Shown here piece by piece: positions 23,361-31,994 of a stretch of DNA of 47,759 nt (position 1 is its first letter; each line of letters opens with the position of its first letter). The position numbers and the translations under genes were made by a program. The DNA lies in the NCBI RefSeq assembly GCF_001672915.1, contig NZ_LZKR01000173.1:1-47759 (forward strand), read 5' to 3'. The notes under the pieces are model-generated. The model was not told the DNA's origin and did no database searches. It worked only from the letters and a program-made list of their open reading frames with translations. This DNA comes from Mycobacterium sp. 1245805.9 (GTDB lineage Bacteria; Actinomycetota; Actinomycetes; Mycobacteriales; Mycobacteriaceae).

Positions 23361-24074
23361 ATGTTTCCACGGGTGCTGACCATCGAGCTGCGCGACGTGG
23401 TGCGCGAATACCGGGTGGGCGGTCAATCCGTGCGCGCCCTCGACGAGATCAGCCTGCGCCTGGAGGGCGGGCACTTCATTTCGGTCGTCGGGCCGTCGGG
23501 CGCCGGCAAGAGCACCCTGCTGCATCTGCTGGGCGCCCTGGACTCCCCCGATTCGGGGTCGATCGAATTCGACGGCGACGAGATCGGCCGCCTCAGCGAC
23601 GAGCAGCAGTCGGAGTTTCGCCACCATCGCGTCGGCTTCATATTTCAGTTCTTCAACCTTCTGCCGACGCTGTCGGCGTGGGAGAACGTCGCGGTGCCGA
23701 AGCTGCTCGACGGCGTGCGGCTCGGCAAGGCCAAACCGGACGCGATACGGCTGTTGGAGCGCGTCGGCCTCGGCAACCGGACCGAGCACCGGCCCGCGGA
23801 GCTGTCCGGCGGCCAGATGCAGCGGGTCGCCGTCGCGCGCGCGTTGATGATGGATCCCCCGCTGATCCTCGCCGACGAACCGACCGGGAACCTCGACTCC
23901 GCAACGGGCGGGTCGATCCTGTCGCTGCTCGGCGAGGTGGCCCACGAACCGGGCCGCGGCCGGCTGGTGGTGATGGTGACCCACAACTCGGAGGCCGCGG
24001 CCGCGACGGACCGGGTCATCACGCTGCAGGACGGCCGCGTCGGCGCCGATCAGCGCGCGGGGGTCATGGTGTGA
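23361..24074 (+). CDS. ABC transporter ATP-binding protein (MacB/LolD type)
   Basis: 237 residues with all ATPase motifs: Walker A G-P-S-G-A-G-K-S-T (44-52), Q-loop F-Q-F-F-N-L-L-P, signature L-S-G-G-Q-M-Q-R, Walker B L-I-L-A-D-E-P-T-G-N-L-D-S and H-loop V-T-H-N. The F-F-N-L-L-P-T-L-S and G-N-L-D-S segments mark the MacB/LolD group that drives mechanotransmission rather than classical transport. ATG 23361 follows GGGAGGATC. The stop overlaps the permease GTG (GTGTGA), so both subunits are coupled. Confidence 0.93.
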   Translation: MFPRVLTIELRDVVREYRVGGQSVRALDEISLRLEGGHFISVVGPSGAGKSTLLHLLGALDSPDSGSIEFDGDEIGRLSDEQQSEFRHHRVGFIFQFFNLLPTLSAWENVAVPKLLDGVRLGKAKPDAIRLLERVGLGNRTEHRPAELSGGQMQRVAVARALMMDPPLILADEPTGNLDSATGGSILSLLGEVAHEPGRGRLVVMVTHNSEAAAATDRVITLQDGRVGADQRAGVMV

Positions 24075-26596
24075 CGCCGGCGTCGGGGATCGCCGCCGCG
24101 GCGAGCCGGCTGCGCCTGTTCAGCCTGCGCGAACTCGCGGTACATCGCCGGCGCACCAGCGCTTCCGTCGCCGTAATGGCGGTGTCCGCAATGTATCTGG
24201 TCGCGGTGTTCGGCATCTTCGGCTCGATCAGCGGATCGGTCAATCGCCTCGCCGACGGCATCGCGGGGATCGCCGCGTTGGAGGTGTCGGGCATCACCGA
24301 CGCGGGCTTCCCCGAAACGATCGCCGCCGACGTCGCCGCGGTGCCCGGGGTCGCGACCGCGGCGCCGATGATCCGGACGACGGCGTCCACATCGTCGGGC
24401 CCGGTCCTGTTGTTCGGCGCCGACGAGCGCCTGGCCGCCCTGGGCGGCGCCCTCAAGGACGCGTTGAAAGGCGGGTCGCCGGGAGCGCTGGGAAACCCGT
24501 CCGGCCCAAGGGGCCCGGCGGACGCGGTTCGTGTCGGACCGGGTGTCGGCCGCGCCAAGGGGGACACGTTCCAACTGGGGTCCCGGTCGGTGACCGTCGG
24601 CGAGGTCCTCGCGGGCAAGCACGTCGCCGCGCTCAACGGCGGGCACTACGTCCTTGCCCCACTTGCCTTGGCGCAGAACATCACCGGCCGCGACGGCCAG
24701 CTCGACTCCATCCTGATCACCACCAAACCCGGCGCCGATCTTGCTAAGGTCCGCGCCGCGATCACCACCGCCGTGAACGGCCGAGCCATCGTCGCCGACC
24801 CCAGCATGCGGGCCACCCGCGCCGGCGACGGCGTCAAGCTGATGAACTACATGGCCCTGATGGGCGCGATGGTCGCCCTGATGGTCGGCGCCTTCCTGAT
24901 CTACACGACCATGACCATGGCGATCAGCCAACGGCGGCCGGTCATTTCGATGCTGCGCGCAATCGGCGGCCGTCGGGCCACCATCGTCCGCGACATGCTC
25001 GCGGAGGCCGCGATCCTCGGGATCATCGGCGGGGCGCTCGGCTCGTCCCTCGGGATTCTCTTGGGCCGCATCGCGATTGGTCGACTGCCACCGGCCATGA
25101 CGCAGGGACTGGAGGCCCGCATCGAATACTGGCTGCCCGGCTACGCAATACCGGCCGCCGTCGCGGCGACCGCCCTTACCAGCGTCGTGGCGTCGGCGAT
25201 GGCCGCGCGTCAGGTGTACAAGGTCGCACCTATCGAGGCGCTGGCGCCCGTCGGGGTTTCGGCCGCGGACCGCGTGCCGCGATGGCTTCGCATCGCGAGC
25301 GGGATTGGCGCCCTCGTGGTCTTCGCCGTCTCCATCGCCGTCGTCGTCGACCAGCGGGGCGTCCTCGCGTTCGTCGCGATGGCGGCGGTGTTCTCCGCCG
25401 AGATAGCGCTTGGGTTCGCGCTCAGCGCGCCCATCGTCAACGCCACCGCCGCGGCGGCACGGGGGTTCGGCTCCGTCGGGGCGCTTGCGGCTGCGACCAT
25501 CGAGCGGGCGCCGCGACGGGTGTGGGCGACGGTGATGACGGTGCTCATCGCGGTGGTCACCACCGTCACCATCACGGGCACCAACGCCGACATGATCCGT
25601 TCGGCTCGGGGCATCTTCGCGCCGGTCGCCGGCGTCCCGGTCTGGGTGAGCGCGAACTCCCCCGACAGCTACCCCACAGATGCTCTGCCGCAAGGCCTTT
25701 CGGAGAAGGTGGCCGCCTTGCCGGGCGTCCGGCACGTCACCGAGGGCGCGCTCGGGTTCGCCGAAGTCGGCGGCACCCGGGTAATGCTCGACGGCTTCTC
25801 CGCCGGTACGGCCGATCCGCTGTACCGCGCGCTCGACCCGCGGATCCGCGACCAGGTGCTCGCCGGCCGGGGCGTGGTGCTCTCGCAGAACCTCGGCACG
25901 ACGCTGCACGTTCACGCCGGCGGGCAATTGCGGATGCAGACACCGCACGGCGTGCGGCAGACAACGGTGCTAGCCCTGGTGCCGTACTTCTCGACGGTCA
26001 TCGGCACGGTCGGGATGGGCATCGACCAACTGCGCGGGTGGTTCGACCGCCCCATCACGACCACGTTGGAGATCGCCGCTGCTCCCGGCGCCGACGCCGG
26101 CCGCCTCCTCGCCGACGTGCGCCGAGCGGTGCCCGGGCCGAACTACGTGTACGACGGTCGCACGAAGCTGGCCGGGCTTCAGGCCCCGATGCACCAGAGC
26201 ATGTTCATCGCGAACGCCGTATGGATCATCGTCGTGTTGGTGGCCGCGGTCGCGCTGCTCAACACGCTGACGCTCTCGGTGCTGGAACGGCGCCGCGAAC
26301 TCGGCGTGCTGCGCGCGATGGGATCCAGCCGGCGGTTCACGCTGCGGATGGTGCTGGCCGAGGCGACCGGCATCGGCGTCGTCGGCGGCGCGCTGGGGCT
26401 GGTGTTCGGGTTGGCCGACCAATGGCTGTTCAGCCTGGTCAGCGGTGACATGATGAACTTCCAGGTCACCTTCCGGCCCAGCTGGATGGCGGGCGCGTTC
26501 ACGCTCGGCGCGCTGGCGATCAGCCTGCTCGGCTCGGTCCCGCCGGCGCGGCGCGCGGCACGGCTCAACATCATCGACGCCGTCAGCGTCGAGTAG
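24071..26596 (+). CDS. FtsX-like ABC transporter permease (two FtsX domains)
   Basis: 841 residues. An N-terminal transmembrane helix (S-V-A-V-M-A-V-S-A-M-Y-L-V-A-V-F) is followed by an extracytoplasmic domain of about 200 residues. Three helices near 255-390 make the first FtsX unit. After a linker (R-V-P-R-W-L-R-I) and more helices a second extracytoplasmic domain follows, and the final FtsX unit near 700-840 has L-E-R-R-R-E-L-G-V-L-R-A-M-G-S-S-R-R, the characteristic coupling helix. This is the usual actinobacterial architecture for lipid, lipoprotein or peptide export. No membrane-fusion partner is encoded nearby. The substrate is unknown. Confidence 0.92.
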   Translation: MTPASGIAAAASRLRLFSLRELAVHRRRTSASVAVMAVSAMYLVAVFGIFGSISGSVNRLADGIAGIAALEVSGITDAGFPETIAADVAAVPGVATAAPMIRTTASTSSGPVLLFGADERLAALGGALKDALKGGSPGALGNPSGPRGPADAVRVGPGVGRAKGDTFQLGSRSVTVGEVLAGKHVAALNGGHYVLAPLALAQNITGRDGQLDSILITTKPGADLAKVRAAITTAVNGRAIVADPSMRATRAGDGVKLMNYMALMGAMVALMVGAFLIYTTMTMAISQRRPVISMLRAIGGRRATIVRDMLAEAAILGIIGGALGSSLGILLGRIAIGRLPPAMTQGLEARIEYWLPGYAIPAAVAATALTSVVASAMAARQVYKVAPIEALAPVGVSAADRVPRWLRIASGIGALVVFAVSIAVVVDQRGVLAFVAMAAVFSAEIALGFALSAPIVNATAAAARGFGSVGALAAATIERAPRRVWATVMTVLIAVVTTVTITGTNADMIRSARGIFAPVAGVPVWVSANSPDSYPTDALPQGLSEKVAALPGVRHVTEGALGFAEVGGTRVMLDGFSAGTADPLYRALDPRIRDQVLAGRGVVLSQNLGTTLHVHAGGQLRMQTPHGVRQTTVLALVPYFSTVIGTVGMGIDQLRGWFDRPITTTLEIAAAPGADAGRLLADVRRAVPGPNYVYDGRTKLAGLQAPMHQSMFIANAVWIIVVLVAAVALLNTLTLSVLERRRELGVLRAMGSSRRFTLRMVLAEATGIGVVGGALGLVFGLADQWLFSLVSGDMMNFQVTFRPSWMAGAFTLGALAISLLGSVPPARRAARLNIIDAVSVE

Positions 26597-26609
26597 CCGG
26601 TCCTTAGTT

Positions 26610-26636
26610 CGCGGGCACTCCCCTCCGATGCCCGCG
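26610..26636. terminator. Hairpin between convergent FtsX permease and PPE genes
   Basis: CGCGGGCA (26610-26617) and TGCCCGCG (26629-26636) are perfect 8-base arms around an 11-base loop, in the 45-base gap between two convergent stops. There is no T-tract. Confidence 0.65.
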
Positions 26637-26641
26637 GACGA

Positions 26642-27496
26642 TCAGAAGCCGAGCGGAAGAAGCGCGGTGAACACCGGCGCCAGCGGATCCGTGACCGGAA
26701 GCGCGAAAGAACTGTTCAAGAACGGGGCAACCGGACTCTGGAACGTCAGAATCGTCTGCCCGGGCGCACCCAAGCCCAACGTGGTTTCTCTCCCAGAGGT
26801 CACCGAGGCCGTGAAGAGTGGGCTCGAGATGTTGGTCGCGACAAAGTGGTTGTCGTCGGGATCGGCCTCAGACGTCGTTGAGAACAAGCCCCCGAAATTC
26901 GTGACCTGCCGCATGAAATCCGGGTCGCCGGCGACGGGGTTGGTGACAGGGCTAAGGCCCAGCGCCGACGCGAGCTGGGTGGCCAGGTTATGCAATGGCG
27001 CCAGCGCCGCGCCGGCGGCCGAGGCGCCGGAGTGATAGCCGACCATCGCGGACACGTCCTGCGCCCACATCTGCTCGTACTCGGCCTCAGCGGCCGCAAT
27101 CGCCGGCGCGTTCTGGCCGAAGAGGTTCGACATCACCAACTGCACGAACCCGTTCCGGTTCGCCGCCACCTGCAACGGATGCACCGTGGCCGCCACGGCC
27201 GACTCGAACGCTCCGGCCACCGCCCGGGCCTGCCCGGCCGCGCCCGTCGCCTGGCTCGCGGCCTCGCTCAACCACCGGCTGTACGGGGCCGCCGCGGCCG
27301 TCATCGCCGCCGCCGCCGGACCCTGCCACGCCTGCTGGGTCAGGCCCGACGTGACCGAGGAAAACGACGACGCCGCCGACCCCAACTCGGAGGCCAAACC
27401 ATCCCAGGCCGCCGCCGCTTCCAACATCGGCCCGGAACCCGCGCCCGAGAACATTCGCGCCGAATTGATCTCCGGTGGCAATACCGAGAAATTCAT
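26642..27496 (-). CDS. PPE family protein
   Basis: 284 residues. The N-terminus M-N-F-S-V-L-P-P-E-I-N-S-A-R-M carries the Pro-Pro-Glu signature, and W-Q-G-P-A-A-A-A-M lies at the conserved W-x-G turn. The roughly 180-residue PPE helical domain is followed by a short C-terminal tail of about 100 residues without M-P-T-R or G-x-x-S-V-P-x-x-W repeats. PPE proteins pair with PE proteins and leave through ESX (type VII) secretion. ATG 27496 has GGGAAGGGA upstream; a GTG two codons earlier is possible. The PE gene at 27638-29248 lies upstream in the same direction, 141 bases away. No esx genes are near. Confidence 0.92.
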   Translation of the reverse strand: MNFSVLPPEINSARMFSGAGSGPMLEAAAAWDGLASELGSAASSFSSVTSGLTQQAWQGPAAAAMTAAAAPYSRWLSEAASQATGAAGQARAVAGAFESAVAATVHPLQVAANRNGFVQLVMSNLFGQNAPAIAAAEAEYEQMWAQDVSAMVGYHSGASAAGAALAPLHNLATQLASALGLSPVTNPVAGDPDFMRQVTNFGGLFSTTSEADPDDNHFVATNISSPLFTASVTSGRETTLGLGAPGQTILTFQSPVAPFLNSSFALPVTDPLAPVFTALLPLGF

Positions 27497-27637
27497 GACC
27501 ACAGTCCCTTCCCTGAGGGCCGCGACAATGTGCCGGCGCAGTCATCACCGACAACACGCAGCGTCTAGGACTACACGAAACAGGGGCGCGGTTAGTTCAA
27601 TGTCGCTCCGGATACGGCTTGCACCGGGTTCGGCACC

Positions 27638-29248
27638 CTATGCGGCGGGTGTGATTGCCAGCGCGAGTTGCTTGGGCGCGAAGACCAGCAGGGCGGTAGC
27701 AAGCCCGCTGGTGGGCGTGCCCAGGACGGTAACGGCCAGAGGGAGCTGGCTGTTGACGAGAATCGCGGCAGCAATGCCCGCGACACCAGTGCCGGTCGCG
27801 ACCCCGGTTATCGTCCCGGTTATCGGGGTCGGCGGTACGAGAAGTCCATCCAGCGGAATGTTGAAGTCGGCGGTGCCGTTCGCGAACGTGACGGTGCCCA
27901 ACAGGGGGCCGGGGCCGAGATTTGTGCTGAACGTCGGCAGGGGAATTGACACCGGAAGGCTCGTCTCCCCGTTGAGGAAGGCGTCGGTCACGACGGCCGG
28001 CGCATCGATGAGTGTGCCGATCGCGCCGGTCAGGTTGCCGGTTTGCAACTCGCCGACGAATTGCGATGCGCTTGCCGATAACGCGCCGAACGCGTTTACC
28101 GGCGCGCCCACGGCGTCGATGAGAAGCGCCGCCGGCAATCCGATATCCGTCGTAAGAGTGGCACTGAGACCGCCGGTCCCGAGCCCGAGAAGCGCGGTTG
28201 CGTTGACGGACGTGTCCGTGAGCGTATTGATCACGTTGGTGAAGTTCTGCGAAACCTGTGCCGGAATGGTGCCGGGTGGCAGCAGGTTGGTGAAATTCTG
28301 AGCCACCATCCCCGGAATGGTGAGGATCGGTAACAGGTCCCCCAAACTGCCCGCCGGCGTGATGGAGATGGCAAGCCCGGGGGGCACCAGGACATCGCCG
28401 GTTTCGGTGATGTCCGCGCCGGTGACAAACAGACCCACGAAGCCCTGGACAATGTCGCTTACCGCGCCGCTGACGTCGCCCGCCATCAGGGCCTGCACGG
28501 CGGATTGGAAGGCCGCCGGCAATTGCTCCAGGCCGACGACGAAGTCACGGGCAGCGTTCTGCAGGGACGTCGCGATGATCTGGGCGTAGGCCAATTGGTT
28601 CGCGATGATCTGCTGCACAAGGGGGGCGGGGTCGAAGGCCAGCAGCGCCTGAATGGCCGCCTGGATGTTCGCTGGGAGGCTCGCCAACACCGCGGGAAGG
28701 TTCTGCAGTACGTATTCGACGCCGGCCGCGATCGTCCGCGCATAGGCGATTTGGTTGTTGAGGAACTGGCGCAGGAACGGCGCCGGATCGGCGGCTATGG
28801 CGCCCCCGAGTGTCTGCAAGTTTGCGGCCGTGTTGCCGATCAGCGTTTGGTAGGGGCCGGCGATCGACGCGAGCCCGGTGCCCGCGGCCGGCGCCAGTAG
28901 AGCCGCGTAGCCGCCGGAAAATGCTTGCGAGACAACCCCGCCGACGCCGCCCTGCAACTGCAACACGGCGGCGCCCTCGGCGCTCGCATATGCGCCCGCG
29001 GCGGCGGCCAACGCCCGCACAAATTCCTGATGAAACGCGGCTGCCCGCGCACTCAGCGCCTGAAATGCCTTGCCCTGCGAGGCAAATAACGCCGCAACCG
29101 CCGCCGACACTTCATCCCCGGCGGCGGGCAGCAAAGCGGTCGTCGGGGCCGCCGCCGCGAAGCTGGCCGCGCTGATCGTTGACCCGATGCTTTCCAGATC
29201 CGTCGCCGCCGCTGTCACGATGTCCGGCGCCGCGATGACAAATGACAT
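27638..29248 (-). CDS. PE family protein with long repetitive C-terminal region
   Basis: 536 residues. The N-terminal PE domain (M-S-F-V-I-A-A-P-D-I-V to about residue 95, with S-A-R-A-A-A-F-H-Q-E-F-V-R-A-L near its end) is standard. The region after it has internal repeats: F-L-N-N-Q-I-A-Y-A-R-T-I-A against I-I-A-N-Q-L-A-Y-A-Q-I-I-A, and I-P-G-M-V-A-Q-N-F-T-N-L against I-P-A-Q-V-S-Q-N-F-T-N-V. The C-terminus is rich in Thr, Gly and Val and probably beta-stranded (T-P-I-T-G-T-I-T-G-V-A-T-G-T-G-V). It is not a PGRS protein, lacking G-G-A/G-G-N repeats. It is probably exported or cell-surface. It precedes the PPE gene, so they may form a secreted pair, though the 141-base gap is wide for one. 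Confidence 0.88.
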   Translation of the reverse strand: MSFVIAAPDIVTAAATDLESIGSTISAASFAAAAPTTALLPAAGDEVSAAVAALFASQGKAFQALSARAAAFHQEFVRALAAAAGAYASAEGAAVLQLQGGVGGVVSQAFSGGYAALLAPAAGTGLASIAGPYQTLIGNTAANLQTLGGAIAADPAPFLRQFLNNQIAYARTIAAGVEYVLQNLPAVLASLPANIQAAIQALLAFDPAPLVQQIIANQLAYAQIIATSLQNAARDFVVGLEQLPAAFQSAVQALMAGDVSGAVSDIVQGFVGLFVTGADITETGDVLVPPGLAISITPAGSLGDLLPILTIPGMVAQNFTNLLPPGTIPAQVSQNFTNVINTLTDTSVNATALLGLGTGGLSATLTTDIGLPAALLIDAVGAPVNAFGALSASASQFVGELQTGNLTGAIGTLIDAPAVVTDAFLNGETSLPVSIPLPTFSTNLGPGPLLGTVTFANGTADFNIPLDGLLVPPTPITGTITGVATGTGVAGIAAAILVNSQLPLAVTVLGTPTSGLATALLVFAPKQLALAITPAA

Positions 29249-29491
29249 GTGCTGGCCCCTGTCGCCCGATGCTGCAAATCGATCACCTGATGGCGTCAGG
29301 TGAGGTTGCTCGATGGGCCGCCACCGTTAGGGCACAGTCCCGGACGCCGCACGGCTCACCGGGCTTGATCAGGCCAGCCTACAACTCGGTGACCCAGCCG
29401 ACAGACGAATGAGCGATCAATTCGCGAGGCGCTGGTGGCCTCCGCCGCGAACCTGGGGAAAGTTCGGCTATCCCAACCACTTCCGCGAATT

Positions 29492-30103
29492 TCAAGCGTT
29501 GCCCTCGACCAAGGTGGCGAAGCCCTGCAGATGCGGCTTGCACGGGAACGGCACCGGAGTCCGGATGCGGCGCAGCCCCGAGGTGTCGAAGCCGGCCGCG
29601 GCAATCGCGTCCACCGTTCGGCGGTTCGGGTGGCAGCCGGCGGCAAACCACGACCATGGCCCCGCGACCAGATCCTGGAACCGGCCCGTCACCCCGTCGC
29701 CGCGGACATGCTCGAGCACCACCAACCTGCCCCGCGGGACCAGCACCCGCCGGATCTCCGCCAGCGTCGCCGCCACGTCGTCGACCGAGCACAGCACCAG
29801 CCCGACGTGGACCGAATCAAAACTGTTGTCCGGGAAGGGAATCGACTCGCCCGCGCCGTCCACGATGTCAACGGCGATGCCGTGGCGATCGGCCACCCGC
29901 GACGCCATCCGCCGGAACGCGGCCGCCGGCTCCACCGCGGCGACCGACGTCACGCCTGGCGGCACGAACTTCAAATCGGTCCCCGGCCCCAGGCCGACCA
30001 TCAGCAGCCGGCCGGTTGCGTGTGCGATCGCCGCTCGGCGATATCGGTTGTAGAAGAGCCGGTCGAAAATCGGCTGACCGAACCGATATATGTATGGGAA
30101 CAA
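29492..30103 (-). CDS. Class I SAM-dependent methyltransferase (Methyltransf_11/UbiE-like)
   Basis: 203 residues. The AdoMet site L-L-M-V-G-L-G-P-G-T-D lies near 33-43, the acidic strand end A-V-E-P near 57-60, and D-G-A-G-E-S-I-P-F-P-D-N-S-F-D-S-V-H near 81-98. L-V-P-R-G-R-L-V-V-L-E-H-V-R follows. The substrate is not visible; many mycobacterial relatives methylate quinones, lipids or phenolics. It lies 14 bases after the DUF4389 gene, which reads in the same direction, so it belongs to the monooxygenase/DUF4389/methyltransferase group. Confidence 0.86.
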   Translation of the reverse strand: MFPYIYRFGQPIFDRLFYNRYRRAAIAHATGRLLMVGLGPGTDLKFVPPGVTSVAAVEPAAAFRRMASRVADRHGIAVDIVDGAGESIPFPDNSFDSVHVGLVLCSVDDVAATLAEIRRVLVPRGRLVVLEHVRGDGVTGRFQDLVAGPWSWFAAGCHPNRRTVDAIAAAGFDTSGLRRIRTPVPFPCKPHLQGFATLVEGNA

Positions 30104-30117
30104 AGGATTTCCGCGCG

Positions 30118-30732
30118 TTATCTGCCACCTAGATCCAGCCGGAACGGCGGGTATTCGTCACTCATCAACGATACATACGCCGCCACCCGGTAACGCCACC
30201 GAACGATCCCCATGAGCAGGTCGAACATGCCGCGATGCGTGGACCCCTTGCACAGCAACCACGCCGCGTTGATGACGCAAAGCACCTGCAGGAGCGGCTC
30301 CATCGCCCAGCACAGCACTATCTGCGGGAGCCCCAGCAGCCACCACTTCACCAGCACCGCCCAATTGGTGAGGCGCTCGGGGTAGTCGACGATCAGGTCA
30401 CCGGGATAGTCGGGCCGCGACGCCAGCGTGAAGGGCGGGTACTTGTCCGTGCTGTTCATCGGGAAGCGGTAATTCATGACCCGCCACGACCACCGCAGCA
30501 CCCCGACGTTGAAGTCGAATATCGGGCGGGGGTAGCGCCCGGTGAACAGGATCGCCACCCCGGCGACGATCGTGAGCAGCGGATACACCAGATAGAGCAG
30601 GATCAGTATCGGGTAGTGCGGGACGGCCAGCACGCACCACTTGACGAGCCAGAGCCAGCGCGAGGGTGTCTCCAGATCCCCGCGCACCCGCACCGGACCG
30701 TCGTCGCCTGGCACCGCCGCCGGCCCGTTCAT
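30118..30732 (-). CDS. DUF4389-domain membrane protein
   Basis: 204 residues with two related halves. Each half has membrane helices followed by a motif: G-R-Y-P-R-P-I-F-D-F-N-V-G-V-L-R-W-S-W-R-V with Y-P-P-F, and T-H-R-G-M-F-D-L-L-M-G-I-V-R-W-R-Y-R-V with Y-P-P-F. This duplicated pattern is the DUF4389 signature; its function is unknown. The start ATG 30732 overlaps the stop of the flavin monooxygenase (ATGA), so the two are translationally coupled. Confidence 0.85.
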   Translation of the reverse strand: MNGPAAVPGDDGPVRVRGDLETPSRWLWLVKWCVLAVPHYPILILLYLVYPLLTIVAGVAILFTGRYPRPIFDFNVGVLRWSWRVMNYRFPMNSTDKYPPFTLASRPDYPGDLIVDYPERLTNWAVLVKWWLLGLPQIVLCWAMEPLLQVLCVINAAWLLCKGSTHRGMFDLLMGIVRWRYRVAAYVSLMSDEYPPFRLDLGGR

Positions 30733-31949
30733 CGGCGGCCCGACGCGATCGGCATTGCCGTCCCGAGGCGGCGATCGATCGCCGCGGACAGCCGGCGATG
30801 ACTCGTGCACCGCAGAAACGTGGTCAGCATCCAGGTGTGTACCCGGTCGGGGATCATCGTGGCCGGCCACAACACCGACTCGCCGTGGGCCACCTGTAGC
30901 GACGCGACCCGGGACACGGCGCCGACCCGGCGGCGCCGGGCCTTCTCGTACCGGCGCAGCGCGGCGGCGATTTCCTTGGCGAGATCCCCGGGCCCGCTGT
31001 CGACCCGGACACCGGACAGCTCCCTGCGCAACACCATGGTGTCCAGCAGCGCCTGATTGGTTCCCTGCGCGAGCGTGGGCGGCATGGTGTGGGCGGCGTC
31101 GCCCAGCAGCGTCACCGGACCGGCGCCCAGCGGGCGAAGCGTCGGGTGCCGAAAGTGCGGGTAGGGCGAGCCGGCCAGGTCCGCGTCGGTCAGCGTTCGC
31201 AGGACAAGGTCGACGGTGTCGGACCAGCCGGAGAAATTCGACCGGATCACGTCGATCGGGCGGCGCGGCCTGACGAAGTCGTGGGACCAGGGCAGGTCGA
31301 ACCACCACTGGACATCGCGGCCCCCGGCCGGCCAAACGCCGGTGTTGCCGCGCTCGCCGATGACGATCATCGCCACGCGCTTGTCGACGATGCCGGGAAG
31401 GCTGACGAGCCCCTGCCAGCTGCACCAGCCCGTCGGTTCGGCGGCGGGGGCACCGACGACATCGCGCACGACGGAATGCAGGCCGTCGGCGCCGATGACC
31501 AGGTCGCCACGGGCCTCGGTGCCGTCTTCGAATTCGACGTGGACGCCGTCGGTATCCGTCACGACCCGCGCCGCGCGGGAGTTGCAGCGGATGCGATCGG
31601 TCGGGAAGCCGTCCAACAGCCGTTCCAGCAGGACGCGGCGCGGAACCATCCGCACCGGCGCACCCAGCCGGTCGACCACCGCGTCCACGTCCAGGCTCGC
31701 CAGCTGGTGTCCCCGGGAGGTCAGCACCCGCACCCGGGAAAGCAGTTGACCGGCCCCGTCCATGTCGACGCCCAGTTGCCGCAGCACCGCCTCGCCGTGG
31801 GACCAGGTGGTCACCGCGCCGCCGCCGGCACTGGTGTCTTTGCGCTGGTCGAAGACCGTGACGTCGTGGCCATCGCGCAGCAGTGCGCGCGAGACGGAAA
31901 TCCCGCTCACGCCGGCGCCGATGACAAGTATCCGCAGGGGGCTCGTCAC
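30729..31949 (-). CDS. FAD-dependent monooxygenase (PHBH-type)
   Basis: 406 residues. The Rossmann motif is I-G-A-G-V-S-G-I-S near 10-18, the E/D strand is F-D-Q-R, the D-G motif is V-I-G-A-D-G-L-H-S-V-V-R and the second FAD motif is L-L-G-D-A-A-H-T-M-P-P-T-L-A-Q-G. These define single-component flavin hydroxylases that use NAD(P)H and O2 on aromatic or polyketide-like substrates. The start gives M-T-S-P-L-R-I-L-V-I. It is the first gene of a leftward group with the DUF4389 and methyltransferase genes; an SDR lies 45 bases upstream in the same direction. The set could tailor a small molecule, an inference from gene types only. Confidence 0.9.
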   Translation of the reverse strand: MTSPLRILVIGAGVSGISVSRALLRDGHDVTVFDQRKDTSAGGGAVTTWSHGEAVLRQLGVDMDGAGQLLSRVRVLTSRGHQLASLDVDAVVDRLGAPVRMVPRRVLLERLLDGFPTDRIRCNSRAARVVTDTDGVHVEFEDGTEARGDLVIGADGLHSVVRDVVGAPAAEPTGWCSWQGLVSLPGIVDKRVAMIVIGERGNTGVWPAGGRDVQWWFDLPWSHDFVRPRRPIDVIRSNFSGWSDTVDLVLRTLTDADLAGSPYPHFRHPTLRPLGAGPVTLLGDAAHTMPPTLAQGTNQALLDTMVLRRELSGVRVDSGPGDLAKEIAAALRRYEKARRRRVGAVSRVASLQVAHGESVLWPATMIPDRVHTWMLTTFLRCTSHRRLSAAIDRRLGTAMPIASGRR

Positions 31950-31994
31950 TTCATTGGATACGTGCCAGCGCGCCTACCGGTTCAACGAATCCGG

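Noticed and set aside
24050..25948. A 632-codon minus-strand open frame
   Set aside because: It is antisense to the FtsX permease and its translation is a low-complexity Arg/Asp/Gly/His string.
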